Source: CBDDEC01 sp965226785
GTDB taxonomy: Bacteria > Chloroflexota > Dehalococcoidia > UBA2979
Assembly: GCA_965226785.1 (NCBI GenBank)
Contig: CBDDEC010000003.1
Span: forward strand, 620,001 to 684,000
DNA: 64,000 nt
Direction of reading: 5' to 3'
The notes under the pieces are model-generated. The model was not told the origin of the DNA. It did not search any database and saw only the letters and a list, made by a program, of their open reading frames with translations. Both the position numbers and the translations under genes were made by a program. Position 1 is the stretch's first letter. Every line of letters begins with the position of its first letter. This document shows positions 1-8,168 of the stretch, one piece after another.

Positions 1-48
1 CGCCCGCGGCGTGCATAATCGCCGAGGTTGTGCGCAGCGAGTGGAGCA

Positions 49-64
49 GGGGGGGGGGGGGGGG
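49..64 (+). repeat. G16 homopolymer tract before the SDR start
   Basis: Sixteen consecutive G residues end four bases before the ATG of the SDR gene at 69. The run sits where a Shine-Dalgarno sequence would be, so its length would change the spacing or strength of ribosome binding. It could be a slippage-prone tract or a sequencing/assembly artefact; the sequence alone cannot separate these. Confidence 0.8.
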
Positions 65-68
65 CGTG

Positions 69-842
69 ATGGCGAACCTCGAGGGCAAAGTGGCGTTGGT
101 GACCGGCGCTGGATCCGGCATCGGGCGGGCGATGTCGATTCGGCTCGCCGAGGATGGCGCGGCGGTGATGTGCGCCGACATCGACGAGGAGTCGGCGCAG
201 GACACGGCGGCACAGGTCTCGGAGCGCGGTGGCAATGCTGCGGCGATGCTCCTCGACGTGTCGCAGGAGGCGGCGGTGATCGAGGCGCTCGACCGCACCG
301 AGTCGGAACTCGGCGGGCTCGACTCGATCCTCAACAACGCCGGCGTCGGCGGTGGGTTCGGCTGGGACCAGACGCTCTCGGTCAACCTCAGCGGCGTCTA
401 CTACGGCCTCTTCCACGGCGCGCACCGGCTGGCGCAGCGCGGCGGAGGCGCGATCGTCAACACGGCCTCCGTGGCGGGCCTCGTCGGGCTCGTCGGCGCA
501 CAGCCGGTGGTGACCGATCCCGACACCCCACCGCCCGAGGGCGCAGGCGCGTATGTGGCGGCGAAGCACGGCGTGGTCGGGCTGACCAAGCAGTTCGCCA
601 TCAGCTACGGCGCGCGCAACGTGCGCGTGAACGCCATCTCGCCCGGTTACATCGAGACGCCGATGACCGCCGACATCCGCGAGATCCCCGAGGGGAAGCG
701 CTTCCTCGAGTCGCTGCATCCGCTGGGCCGGCTCGGGCAGCCGGAGGAGATTGCGTCGGCCGCATCGTTCCTCGTCTCGGACGACGCTTCGTTCATCACC
801 GGTGTCGCGCTCGCCGTCGACGGCGGCTACACCGCCCGCTAG
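69..842 (+). CDS. SDR family oxidoreductase
   Basis: A 257-residue classical short-chain dehydrogenase/reductase, the family's usual length. The cofactor loop TGAGSGIG is near residues 12-19, followed by the NNAG motif, a Ser in NTASVAG and the catalytic YxxxK (YVAAK). Asp in the CADID stretch after beta-2 favours NAD(H) over NADP(H). The C-terminal VDGGYTAR is typical of the FabG-like branch. I chose the ATG at 69 because MANLEGKVALVTGAG is the normal family start; the longer frame from 30 only adds translated poly-G. The substrate is unknown. The CoA-transferase gene begins 14 bases downstream, suggesting one transcription unit for acyl or hydroxyacyl metabolism. Confidence 0.9.
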   Translation: MANLEGKVALVTGAGSGIGRAMSIRLAEDGAAVMCADIDEESAQDTAAQVSERGGNAAAMLLDVSQEAAVIEALDRTESELGGLDSILNNAGVGGGFGWDQTLSVNLSGVYYGLFHGAHRLAQRGGGAIVNTASVAGLVGLVGAQPVVTDPDTPPPEGAGAYVAAKHGVVGLTKQFAISYGARNVRVNAISPGYIETPMTADIREIPEGKRFLESLHPLGRLGQPEEIASAASFLVSDDASFITGVALAVDGGYTAR

Positions 843-855
843 CGGCCCGCCGAGA

Positions 856-3252
856 GTGCCCCAACCGCTCGAGGACCTCGTCGTCGTCGACGCCTCGCAG
901 GGCGTCGCCGGCGGCTACGCCGGCCGGCTGCTGGCGGACCTCGGCGCGCGCATCGTCAAGGTCGAGCCGCCCCAGGGCGATGCGCTGCGCCGGCTCGGCC
1001 CCTTCCCGCAGGATGAGCCCCACGCCGAACGAAGCAGTGAGCGCGGCGGCCTGCACCTCGCCCTCAACGCCGGCAAGGAGAGCGTCGTCGCGGACCTCGA
1101 GGGTGCGCCCGGCCGTGCGAGGCTACGCGAGCTGCTCGGCGGCGCCGACATCTTCCTCGAGTCGTCAGGACCGACCGGCCTCGTCGCGCAGGGGCTGGCC
1201 TACGACGACATCGCGAACGACCATCCCGCGCTCGTCTACGCCTCGCAGTCGCCGTTCGGCCTCGACGGTCGCTACGCAGAGCGGCTGAGCAGCGAGATCG
1301 TCGACTACGCGATGGGCGGCTTCATGTACTTCAGCGGCGCGCCCGAGGGCCATCCGCTGCTCGTGCCAGGGTGGCAGGGCGAGCTGCACGCCGGGATGCA
1401 GCTGGCGACCGGCGCGCTGCTCGGCGCCTGGCATGCGCGACGCACGGGCATCGGCCAGCACGTCGACGTCTCGACGTTCGAGTCCATGCTCAACGCGCAT
1501 TGCTGGCTCACGACCTCCTGGACGCACGAAGGCGAGGTGCAGTCGCGGTTGCCGAGCACGATCACGCCCTGCGCGGACGGCCAGGTCTTCTGGTTCCCGC
1601 GCCCCGACGCGCAGCTGTTCACGCACATCGACCGGCTCGACTTCCTCGACGATCCAAGGTTCCAGACGATCGCCGGCTTCCGCGAGGCGTTGCCCGAGCT
1701 GCGCGCGGCCTTCGCCGAGTGGGCGCGGGACAAGACGAAGGCCGAGATCTACCACGGCGCGCAGGAGATGCGGATCGCCCTCACCCCGGTCAACACCACC
1801 GAGGACCTCGCGGTCAGCGAGCAGCTCGCCGAACGCGGCTTCTGGCGCACGATCGACCACGACGACGAGGCCCTCGGCGAGCTCGACCTGCCCGGACCGC
1901 CCTGGCGCTTCTCGGACGCCGAGGCCGGTCCCACCGGCCGCGCGCCTCGTCTCGGCGAGCACGACAGCCTGCGCCTCGACCCACGTCCACCGCGCGAGCC
2001 GAGCGCAGATGCGCCAGCGCTACCCCTCGAGGGCATCCGGGTCCTCGAGGTCACGGCGAACTGGGCGGGGCCGCTGACGGGGCGGCACCTGGGCGACATG
2101 GGCGCGGACGTGATCAAGATCGAAGCGCCTGAGCGCACCGCGACTCGCGGCGCACATCCCGCGGGCGGTCAGCTCTGGAACACCGGCTACAACCGCGCCG
2201 GCTACTTCAACCTGCTCAATCGCAACAAGCGTGACCTCGTCATCGACCTGCGCAGTGAGGAGGGGCGAGCGGTCTTCCTCGACCTGCTCGACACCGCGGA
2301 CGTAGTGCTCGAGAACAACAGTGCGCGGGTCTTCCCCAACCTCGGGCTCCCGTATCAGGTGCTCATGGAGCGCAACCCGCGGATCGTGATGTGCTCGATG
2401 TCGGGCATGGGCGCGAGCGGGCCGGAGATGCACTACCTCGCCTACGGCTCGAACATCGAGGCGTCGAGCGGCCTCGTCTCGCAGCTCGGGTACGGCGACG
2501 GCCGCCTCTTCAGCACCGGTACGTTCTATGCCGACCCGATCTGTGGCGCACACGGCACGATCGGCATCCTCGGCGCGCTCTTCCAGCGCGAACGCAGCGG
2601 CCGCGGCCAGTTCATCGACATGGCGCTGCAAGAGTCAGGCATCGTCTTCCAGGTCGAAGCGATCATGGATCGTCAGCTCAACGACCGCGTCGCCGGCCCG
2701 ATGAACAACCGGTCGAGGCGGCTCGCACCCCAGGGCGCCTACCCCTCGCTGGGCGTGGACTGCTGGCTGGCGCTCGCCGTCGAGAGCGACGCGCAGTGGG
2801 CGGCGCTCTGCTCGCTCATCGATCGCGCCGAACTGCTCGACCGCTTCGCCGACCTCGACGCTCGCCTGGCGGGCCACGACGAGATCGATCTCGCGATCGC
2901 CGAGTGGTCGCGCGTGCTCGACCACAACGAGGCGACACGCCTGCTGCAGGCGGCAGGCATTCCCTCGGGCCCGGTGCTCGCCAACTGGGAGATCGTCAGC
3001 GACCCCCACCTCTTCGACCGCGGCTATTTCGTCGACGTGGTGCACCCGGAGGTGGGCCACCACCGCTGGGACGGATACCCCTGGCGGCTTTCGAAGACCC
3101 CCGGCCGTATCCGCCTCGCTGCCCCACTCTTCGGCGAACACAACGACGAGGCCCTGCGCGAAGCCGGCCGCACCGACGCCGAAATCGCCGCGCTCCGCGC
3201 CGCGGGCGTGGTCGCTGACGCGCCGAACATCACCCCGGGGTTGCGGGGATAG
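856..3252 (+). CDS. Two-domain CaiB/BaiF (family III) CoA-transferase
   Basis: A 798-residue protein made of two tandem family III CoA-transferase domains, roughly residues 1-370 and 390-798; each repeats the start motif (LEDLVVVDASQ and LEGIRVLEVTA) and the RTGxGQxVD-type helix. Family members move CoA between organic acids through an Asp-bound anhydride. By alignment with formyl-CoA transferase, the catalytic Asp appears present in the second half (Asp560, in YADPICG) but is Glu in the first half (about residue 176, in GELHAG), so perhaps only one half is active. GTG at 856 was chosen because the longer frame overlaps the SDR coding region. It probably forms an operon with the preceding SDR; the acid substrate cannot be read from sequence. 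Confidence 0.9.
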   Translation: MPQPLEDLVVVDASQGVAGGYAGRLLADLGARIVKVEPPQGDALRRLGPFPQDEPHAERSSERGGLHLALNAGKESVVADLEGAPGRARLRELLGGADIFLESSGPTGLVAQGLAYDDIANDHPALVYASQSPFGLDGRYAERLSSEIVDYAMGGFMYFSGAPEGHPLLVPGWQGELHAGMQLATGALLGAWHARRTGIGQHVDVSTFESMLNAHCWLTTSWTHEGEVQSRLPSTITPCADGQVFWFPRPDAQLFTHIDRLDFLDDPRFQTIAGFREALPELRAAFAEWARDKTKAEIYHGAQEMRIALTPVNTTEDLAVSEQLAERGFWRTIDHDDEALGELDLPGPPWRFSDAEAGPTGRAPRLGEHDSLRLDPRPPREPSADAPALPLEGIRVLEVTANWAGPLTGRHLGDMGADVIKIEAPERTATRGAHPAGGQLWNTGYNRAGYFNLLNRNKRDLVIDLRSEEGRAVFLDLLDTADVVLENNSARVFPNLGLPYQVLMERNPRIVMCSMSGMGASGPEMHYLAYGSNIEASSGLVSQLGYGDGRLFSTGTFYADPICGAHGTIGILGALFQRERSGRGQFIDMALQESGIVFQVEAIMDRQLNDRVAGPMNNRSRRLAPQGAYPSLGVDCWLALAVESDAQWAALCSLIDRAELLDRFADLDARLAGHDEIDLAIAEWSRVLDHNEATRLLQAAGIPSGPVLANWEIVSDPHLFDRGYFVDVVHPEVGHHRWDGYPWRLSKTPGRIRLAAPLFGEHNDEALREAGRTDAEIAALRAAGVVADAPNITPGLRG

Positions 3253-3262
3253 CTGGGTCGGC

Positions 3263-3901
3263 CTACCGCTGGTCACCCCAGCGGTTCCAGTGCGCGACCT
3301 CCTCGACGGGCTTGCGGCGCGGTTGTGACCACTTGCCGCGCGCGGGGTAGCCGAGGGGGATGAGAGCCATCGTGCTGGCGTCCTCGGGGATGCCGAGCAG
3401 TTCGTTCACTTCGTCCTCGTGGCCGAGGTAGAGCGTCGTGAGCGTGGCGCCGATGCCGTGTGCGCGGGCGGCGAGCATCAGGTTCTGCACGGCGCCGTAG
3501 ATCGAGGATCCGGCGCGCGCGTTCGGGCGGCTCGCTGCGCCCAGGAGGACCGGCATGATCCAGACCGGCGCCTCTTCCAGGTGGTTAGCGAGGTGCTCGG
3601 CCGAGAGGTAGTTGGTCCGACCGAGGCCCTGGCCGCTCTCGTCGGCCATCACGTCGTCCTTGCGCACGCCGTAGGCGCGCTCCCAGCCCTCGCGGTACCA
3701 GCCGGCAATCTTCGACTTCACCTCGGCGTCGGTGATCACGAGCCAGCCCCAGCCCTGCGAGTTGCCGCCACTGGGACCGCGGATCGCGGCGTCGAGGATG
3801 TCGTGGATCACGTCGTCGGGAATCGGGTCGGGCTTCAGGTAACGCATCGCGCGTGTGGAGTGGATGGCGTCGTAGAGGCTGATCTCGGGGCGGTCGACCA
3901 T
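3263..3901 (-). CDS. Nitroreductase family protein
   Basis: A 212-residue FMN-dependent nitroreductase-fold protein. The N-terminal STRAMRYLKPDPIPDDVI matches the family's FMN-binding start, and GPSGGNSQGWGWLVI is the phosphate/FMN loop. PARGKWSQPRRKPVEEVAHWNRWG at the C-terminus is typical of the branch annotated as nitroreductase in actinobacteria and Chloroflexota. The start at 3901 (MVDRPEIS) is preferred over the longer frame because it lies 14 bases after the stop of the upstream gene. It converges with the CoA-transferase gene across about 10 bases. Natural substrate unknown; quinones, nitro compounds or dehydrogenation reactions are possible. Confidence 0.85.
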   Translation of the reverse strand: MVDRPEISLYDAIHSTRAMRYLKPDPIPDDVIHDILDAAIRGPSGGNSQGWGWLVITDAEVKSKIAGWYREGWERAYGVRKDDVMADESGQGLGRTNYLSAEHLANHLEEAPVWIMPVLLGAASRPNARAGSSIYGAVQNLMLAARAHGIGATLTTLYLGHEDEVNELLGIPEDASTMALIPLGYPARGKWSQPRRKPVEEVAHWNRWGDQR

Positions 3902-3915
3902 GCGGGCGGTTCCTC

Positions 3916-4479
3916 TCAACTCGTGCGCGACGCCGGTGATCGAGGCGGCGCGCCGGTGCTCTCGTCGTCGTTCCAACCCTGGGCGTTGCGCAGGCGCACG
4001 CCCGAGGCATGCAGCGTCGTCTCCCAGACATCGCGCAACGGTAACAGCGAAGGCAGTAGCCGCAGCTCGACGTTCGCCGCCTCGAGTGCGCCAACCAGAT
4101 CGCCGACGGGCTCGACGCTCAGCGGCTCCAGCGTCTCACGGCTGATCGGCATCCACGTGTCCGGCGTCGGAGCCGCGAAGCTCTGGGCTGGCAGCTCGTA
4201 GCGAAAGAGTTGCGTCGAGTGCATCGCGTCGAGCCAGCACGTCTCGATATGCGCCAGCATGCGCGCGTCCGAGTGGTGGAAGAACCGCTCGATGTCCTCG
4301 GCGGTGGAGCTCGGCGTCGACCACAGCAGGATCCGAGGGCACTGCCGGGGGAAGTAATAGAGCGGGCTGTGCTCCTCGTCGATCGCCCACACGCCCGGCG
4401 CGACATCGTCGCGATGCTCCGGGGTGTGCGGCACGAAGACCTCGATCGACGGGTCCTCGGAGTAGTGGAACAGCCGCAC
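3916..4479 (-). CDS. Conserved hypothetical protein (DUF6886-like)
   Basis: A 187-residue soluble protein starting MRLFHYSEDPSIEVFVPH. It resembles small bacterial proteins of the DUF6886 type, which begin with a short 'hyphen-like' beta strand followed by His/Pro- and Trp-rich stretches (VWAIDEEHSPLYYFPRQCPRI). No catalytic motif or membrane segment is evident. It lies between a DinB-like gene (27 bases upstream) and the nitroreductase (14 bases downstream), all on the minus strand, so co-transcription is likely. The family assignment is from memory of the N-terminal motif and should be treated as tentative; function unknown. Confidence 0.7.
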   Translation of the reverse strand: MRLFHYSEDPSIEVFVPHTPEHRDDVAPGVWAIDEEHSPLYYFPRQCPRILLWSTPSSTAEDIERFFHHSDARMLAHIETCWLDAMHSTQLFRYELPAQSFAAPTPDTWMPISRETLEPLSVEPVGDLVGALEAANVELRLLPSLLPLRDVWETTLHASGVRLRNAQGWNDDESTGAPPRSPASRTS

Positions 4480-4506
4480 GATGCCCCCGGAATGTGCGAG
4501 GCGGGC

Positions 4507-5040
4507 CTAGTCGCCGCTCGCGAACGTCTCCAACTGCTGTGCGTGATCCGCCCAGTGCACCGCCGCGAACCGGAACCGGCCCCCGAGGTCATTGGAGGCC
4601 TCGAGGCCGTAGTAGTTGTAGTACTGCTCGGAGCCCGGCGGCAGCTGCGTCTCGGTCGCGAGCACGTCCGCGTCCCACGCGTCGACGAACGCCGTCATGA
4701 GCGCTGCGCGCTGGTCGAGGTACTCCAGCGCGGCTGCTGGGGTCTCGAGCGATGAGAATTCCTTGGCTCTCCCGAGGTCCCGATCCATTTCCGGATCCTC
4801 GACGGTCTCACCCAGCAGTGTTCGCAGCCCGCGCTCGACCATCTCGTCGATGGAAAGCGCATGCTCGACCACTTGGCGTGGCGACCATGCGTCGCCCGTG
4901 CGGCCGTTGGCCCAGGGCTTTGCCGGATCTTCCTCGGGCTCCAGGCCCGGCTCGTCCCAGCGGGTGCTGACGCCCTCGATGGCCGCGCGGAACGAATCGC
5001 GGGCGGCTGCGACCTGTGACCTGACGTCTGTGTCCGGCAT
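4507..5040 (-). CDS. DinB-like domain protein
   Basis: About 177 residues with the layout of a DinB/YfiT four-helix bundle: a long first helix, then WSPRQVVEHALSIDEMV, where the conserved His (WSxxxVxEHxL) would bind metal, and a second His in AVHWADHAQQLETF near the end. Members include metal-dependent thiol S-transferases as well as many proteins of unknown role. The start is uncertain: ATG at 5040 follows a weak GGAA, while ATG at 5052 is also possible and adds four residues. It heads a three-gene minus-strand group with the DUF6886-like protein and the nitroreductase. Substrate unknown. Confidence 0.75.
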   Translation of the reverse strand: MPDTDVRSQVAAARDSFRAAIEGVSTRWDEPGLEPEEDPAKPWANGRTGDAWSPRQVVEHALSIDEMVERGLRTLLGETVEDPEMDRDLGRAKEFSSLETPAAALEYLDQRAALMTAFVDAWDADVLATETQLPPGSEQYYNYYGLEASNDLGGRFRFAAVHWADHAQQLETFASGD

Positions 5041-5110
5041 CGCTGGTTCCATTCTCGGGGGGATCGGCTGATCCGACCCGCAGCAGCTTACGCGACTCGC
5101 CGGCGCACAG

Positions 5111-5134
5111 AACCCCGGCCTCGCGACCGGGGTT
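5111..5134 (-). terminator. Hairpin terminator after the thiolase-like gene
   Basis: Perfect 8-bp inverted repeat AACCCCGG / CCGGGGTT with an 8-base loop, 30 bases beyond the stop of the minus-strand thiolase-like gene. The U-tract is short (GTTCTG), so it may be a weak or GC-type terminator separating this gene from the DinB-like group. Confidence 0.5.
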
Positions 5135-5163
5135 CCGGTGGTGTCGTCGCCTCGAGGGGCGCG

Positions 5164-6315
5164 CTACTGGTTCGTCAGGATCAGCGTCGAGGTCAGCGAG
5201 AACATGCCGCCCGGGGCGTGCACGATGCCGACTTCCACGCCGTCGACCTGTGCGTCCGCCTCGCCGCGAAGCTGCCGCACCGACTCCTGGATCGCGAACA
5301 TGCCGTACATGCCGGTGTGCGTGTACGAGAGGCCGCCACCGTTGGTGTTGAGCGGGAATTCCCCGCCCGGCGCGGTGCGCATCTCCTCGAAGAACGGCCC
5401 GGACTCACCCGGCCCGACGAACCCGAGGCCCTCGAGGGCGTACATCGGCGTGTGGCTGAAGGCGTCGTAGAACATGGCGTGGTCGATGTCGCTGCGACTG
5501 ACGCCAGCCATCTCGAACGCGTCCTTGCCCGACACATGCGCGCCCGTCCACTCGGTGAAGTCCCGCATCTGGCTGACGTTCGTGTGCGCCACGGACTCGC
5601 CGCGGCCCAGCACGTAGACCGGCTTCTTCGGGAAGTCCTTCGCGCGCTCTTCCGAGACGAGGACCAGCGCGCCGCCGCCGTCGGTGACGAGGCAGCAGTT
5701 GAGGAGGTGGAGCGGCCAGGCGATCATGCGCGACGCCAGCACGTCCTCGACGGTGATCGGATCGCGCATCATCGCGCGCGAGTTCTGTTCCGCCCAGCGC
5801 CGCGTCGCCACGGAGACCGACGCGAGCTGCTCCTCGGTCGTACCGTACTTCGCCATGTGTGCGGCGATCGGGATCGAGAACGTGGTCGGCGGGCCGGCCG
5901 GTCCGTACGGGGCCTCGAACTGGCCGCCGGGCGTCGAAGCGCCGCTCCCGAAGCCGCCAACGCCGACGCGCGAGCGGCCGGACTCACCGTGCGTGATCAG
6001 CACGACGTCCGCATAACCGTTGGCGATCGCGGCCACGGCGTGGCCGACGTGCAGCAGGAACGACCCGCCGCCAGCCGAGGTGCCGTCTGCCCAACGCGGG
6101 ATGATGCCCAGGTACTCGGAGACCTGCGCCACGGACGGACCCGCTGTCGCCAGGCCGTCCACGTCGTCCAGCGTCAGTCCGCAGTCATCGAGGGCGTTGA
6201 ACGCCGCCTCGGCGTGCAGCTGCAGCATCGAGCTGTTGGGCAGCTTGCCGATCTCGTTCGTCTCGGAGGCGCCGACGATGGCCACCTTGTGCCGGAGATC
6301 CTTCAGTTCACCCAT
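5164..6315 (-). CDS. Thiolase-fold (SCP2/Ltp-type) protein lacking the nucleophile Cys
   Basis: A 383-residue thiolase-superfamily protein of the lipid-transfer/SCP2 type. The N-terminal VAIVGASETN, the NTNGGGLS stretch and the final HAPGGMFS are family landmarks. The position that normally holds the acyl-accepting Cys (usually CASG or similar) reads TSAGGGSF near residues 79-86, without Cys; this resembles the Ltp2-type retro-aldolases rather than true Claisen thiolases. A strong GGAGG precedes ATG 6315. The DUF35 protein gene ends 20 bases upstream, and such proteins form obligatory complexes with DUF35 partners. Probable role: C-C bond cleavage or formation on a CoA-bound side chain; the substrate is unknown. 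Confidence 0.85.
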   Translation of the reverse strand: MGELKDLRHKVAIVGASETNEIGKLPNSSMLQLHAEAAFNALDDCGLTLDDVDGLATAGPSVAQVSEYLGIIPRWADGTSAGGGSFLLHVGHAVAAIANGYADVVLITHGESGRSRVGVGGFGSGASTPGGQFEAPYGPAGPPTTFSIPIAAHMAKYGTTEEQLASVSVATRRWAEQNSRAMMRDPITVEDVLASRMIAWPLHLLNCCLVTDGGGALVLVSEERAKDFPKKPVYVLGRGESVAHTNVSQMRDFTEWTGAHVSGKDAFEMAGVSRSDIDHAMFYDAFSHTPMYALEGLGFVGPGESGPFFEEMRTAPGGEFPLNTNGGGLSYTHTGMYGMFAIQESVRQLRGEADAQVDGVEVGIVHAPGGMFSLTSTLILTNQ

Positions 6316-6334
6316 GGGAGTGCCTCCTCGGCGC

Positions 6335-6754
6335 TTAAGCCAGTTGGAAGTGTGGCAACGTCACGTCGTCGTTCACGTCGGTGTAGACGATCTCGACCGC
6401 GGCGCCGACCGGCAGCTGCTCGGGGGTGGCGTCGTCAATGCCGATGATGTTGGTCATCAGCCGAGCGCCGTTGTCGAGCTCGACGACGGCGATGATGTAC
6501 GGGCCGTCCTCGGTGAACGCCGGGTGACCGCGGTGCGCGATCACGTACGTCGCCAGCGACCCTTGCCCGGTCGCGGTCCGCCACTCGACGTTGCGCGAAT
6601 GACAGCCCTCGCGAGGGCAGAACGGGCGCGGGTAGAGGTAGGAACGGTCGCAGTCATTGCAATGCTGGACGCGCAGTTCGTGGCGCTTCATCCCGTCCCA
6701 GAACTCCTGGGTGTCGGGCGTCGCCTGGGGCAGCGGCTTGGGGATATCGGGCAT
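6335..6754 (-). CDS. Zn-ribbon OB-fold protein (DUF35)
   Basis: A 139-residue acyl-CoA-associated OB-fold protein. The N-terminal zinc ribbon is visible as CNDCDRSYLYPRPFCPREGC (four Cys near residues 36-55), followed by the OB-fold with SLATYVIAHRGH and VVELDNGARLMTNIIG. DUF35 proteins pair with thiolase-like or HMG-CoA-synthase-like enzymes and position the acyl-CoA. A GAGGAG ribosome-binding site lies close upstream of ATG 6754, and the thiolase-like partner starts 20 bases beyond its stop, so the two are an operon and almost certainly a complex. Confidence 0.9.
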   Translation of the reverse strand: MPDIPKPLPQATPDTQEFWDGMKRHELRVQHCNDCDRSYLYPRPFCPREGCHSRNVEWRTATGQGSLATYVIAHRGHPAFTEDGPYIIAVVELDNGARLMTNIIGIDDATPEQLPVGAAVEIVYTDVNDDVTLPHFQLA

Positions 6755-6860
6755 GCACGGCTCCTCGAAAGCTCGACCGCAATCCTGGACCAGGGCTGCG
6801 AGACTGACCGTTGTCAGGTGCCACGCGCCGCGGTAGCCGCGCCACCGTCAGGGTCGACGG

Positions 6861-7190
6861 TCAGGCGTCGGATCGCGCTGGTGGCGCGGGCCGCGCGAAG
6901 AGTAGCACCGGCTCGGGCTGTGCGCCCTCGTACATCGGCGGCGCGATCGAGGTGAAGAAGACCGGCGTCGGTGTCGGGTCCGCCTCGAAGCGGCTGCGTC
7001 CAGTCTGCAGGAGCACGACGAGCACCGATCCGAGGATGGCGATCAGCATCAGCCAGAGCGCGAGACGGCGCACGAACGGTCCGAGCCTGCGGTGAGGAGG
7101 CGGTTCCCAGTCGGAGTAGCCCGCTTCCTCGGTCAGGTCCCAGTCGAGATCGCCCTCGGTCGATTCAACCCAGCGGTCGTCGTCGCTCAT
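6861..7190 (-). CDS. Small single-pass membrane protein, unknown
   Basis: A 109-residue protein with an acidic N-terminus (about residues 1-35, rich in Asp/Glu/Trp), a basic patch RRLGPFVRRLA and one transmembrane helix (LWLMLIAILGSVLVVLLQT, about residues 46-66). The C-terminal third is Pro-rich and would lie outside, giving an N-in topology by the positive-inside rule. I recognise no family. Its start lies 6 bases beyond the stop of the thioesterase gene upstream, so it is the last gene of the thioesterase operon. Confidence 0.65.
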   Translation of the reverse strand: MSDDDRWVESTEGDLDWDLTEEAGYSDWEPPPHRRLGPFVRRLALWLMLIAILGSVLVVLLQTGRSRFEADPTPTPVFFTSIAPPMYEGAQPEPVLLFARPAPPARSDA

Positions 7191-7196
7191 GCCGGC

Positions 7197-7667
7197 TCAC
7201 GTTCCGCGTTCGAGCACACAACTGACGCGCGCCTGGCAGTTCAGTGCGCCTGTGTGCTCCCCGCGATCATCGCCCTCGGCGATGGCCACGTCGACCACCG
7301 CCAGCCGCCCGACGCGCAGCACCGTGGCCTCGGCGACCGTGTGCTCCGACCGCGCCGACGAGATGTAGGAGATCGAGAGGTCCTGCGTGCGAGCCACTCG
7401 ACCGCCCTCGCCGAGGACGCTGCGCAGCGCGACATGCGCCGCCAGCTCGGCGAGGCTGGCCAGCACACCGCCGTTGATCGAATCGCGGACACCAGCCACG
7501 TTGACCTCGGTTCGATGCAACAAGAGGCGTGCCCGACCCTCATCGAGCGTCACCAACTCGATAGAGAGCGCCGTGAGAAAGGGTTGCTGCCCCCACCAGC
7601 GCGAGATCGCCGCGCGCCTGTGCTCTATGGCCGACGCTTCCACGCCGAACGCCGGCTCGTCGCTCAT
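7197..7667 (-). CDS. PaaI-type hotdog thioesterase
   Basis: A 156-residue single hotdog domain. The motif VAGVRDSINGGVLASLAELAAHVAL is the HGG/NGG-type helix that binds the acyl-CoA thioester (Asn-Gly-Gly here, with Glu in ASLAELAA as candidate catalytic residue), followed by TQDLSISYISSAR. The ATG at 7667 overlaps the stop of the upstream thioesterase by four bases (ATGA), showing translational coupling; the longer open frame is a shadow of that gene. Likely hydrolyses acyl- or aryl-CoA; chain length unknown. Confidence 0.85.
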   Translation of the reverse strand: MSDEPAFGVEASAIEHRRAAISRWWGQQPFLTALSIELVTLDEGRARLLLHRTEVNVAGVRDSINGGVLASLAELAAHVALRSVLGEGGRVARTQDLSISYISSARSEHTVAEATVLRVGRLAVVDVAIAEGDDRGEHTGALNCQARVSCVLERGT

Positions 7668-8086
7668 CGAGGCGTCTGCTGCCGGATCGCGTACGTGCCG
7701 CGACCGCGCGCGACCACACTGCCATCCTCGTCGTTCGCTACCACCTCGACGATCGTCATCGACGCGTTCCGCTCGAGGACTTCGCCGCGCACTGAGACCT
7801 CGCCGCGTGGCAGTGCGACGTAGGTCAGGTTCATCTCGGCCGTGCCGTTCATCTCCTCGCGCCGGTGGTCGATGGCGCTGCTCACCGCCGACACGAGAGC
7901 CAGGTCGGCCGCCGTGGTTACCACGAACGAGGAGACGGCGCCCGCCGCCCCGCCGTCGATCCCGGCCTCGGAGGCCGGGACGCACCTGACGCGGTAGACG
8001 GCGACGCCGTCACGCACCGAATCGACCTCGATGCCCAGCTCCGCATGGAGGCGGGGGATACCGCTCTGGGGTCGTTCTTCTGCCAT
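7664..8086 (-). CDS. Hotdog-fold thioesterase-like protein
   Basis: A 140-residue protein with hotdog features: GIEVDSVRDGVAVYRVRCVPAS at the N-terminus, a GAAGAVSSFVVTTAADLALVSAVS helix in the place of the PaaI HGG segment, and EMNLTYVALPRGEVSVRGEVL matching the strand that follows. The HGG motif itself is not preserved (DGGAAGAV), so activity is uncertain; it may be the non-catalytic half of a heteromer with the overlapping downstream thioesterase. First gene of a three-gene minus-strand operon. A divergent gene starts at 8169. Confidence 0.75.
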   Translation of the reverse strand: MAEERPQSGIPRLHAELGIEVDSVRDGVAVYRVRCVPASEAGIDGGAAGAVSSFVVTTAADLALVSAVSSAIDHRREEMNGTAEMNLTYVALPRGEVSVRGEVLERNASMTIVEVVANDEDGSVVARGRGTYAIRQQTPR

Positions 8087-8168
8087 GGATCTCCTCGCCC
8101 GGCGTTCCGACGGATAGCATGCGCGGACAGACTGGCAGCGGCCAGCGTGACGACGAAGGGAGGCGACG

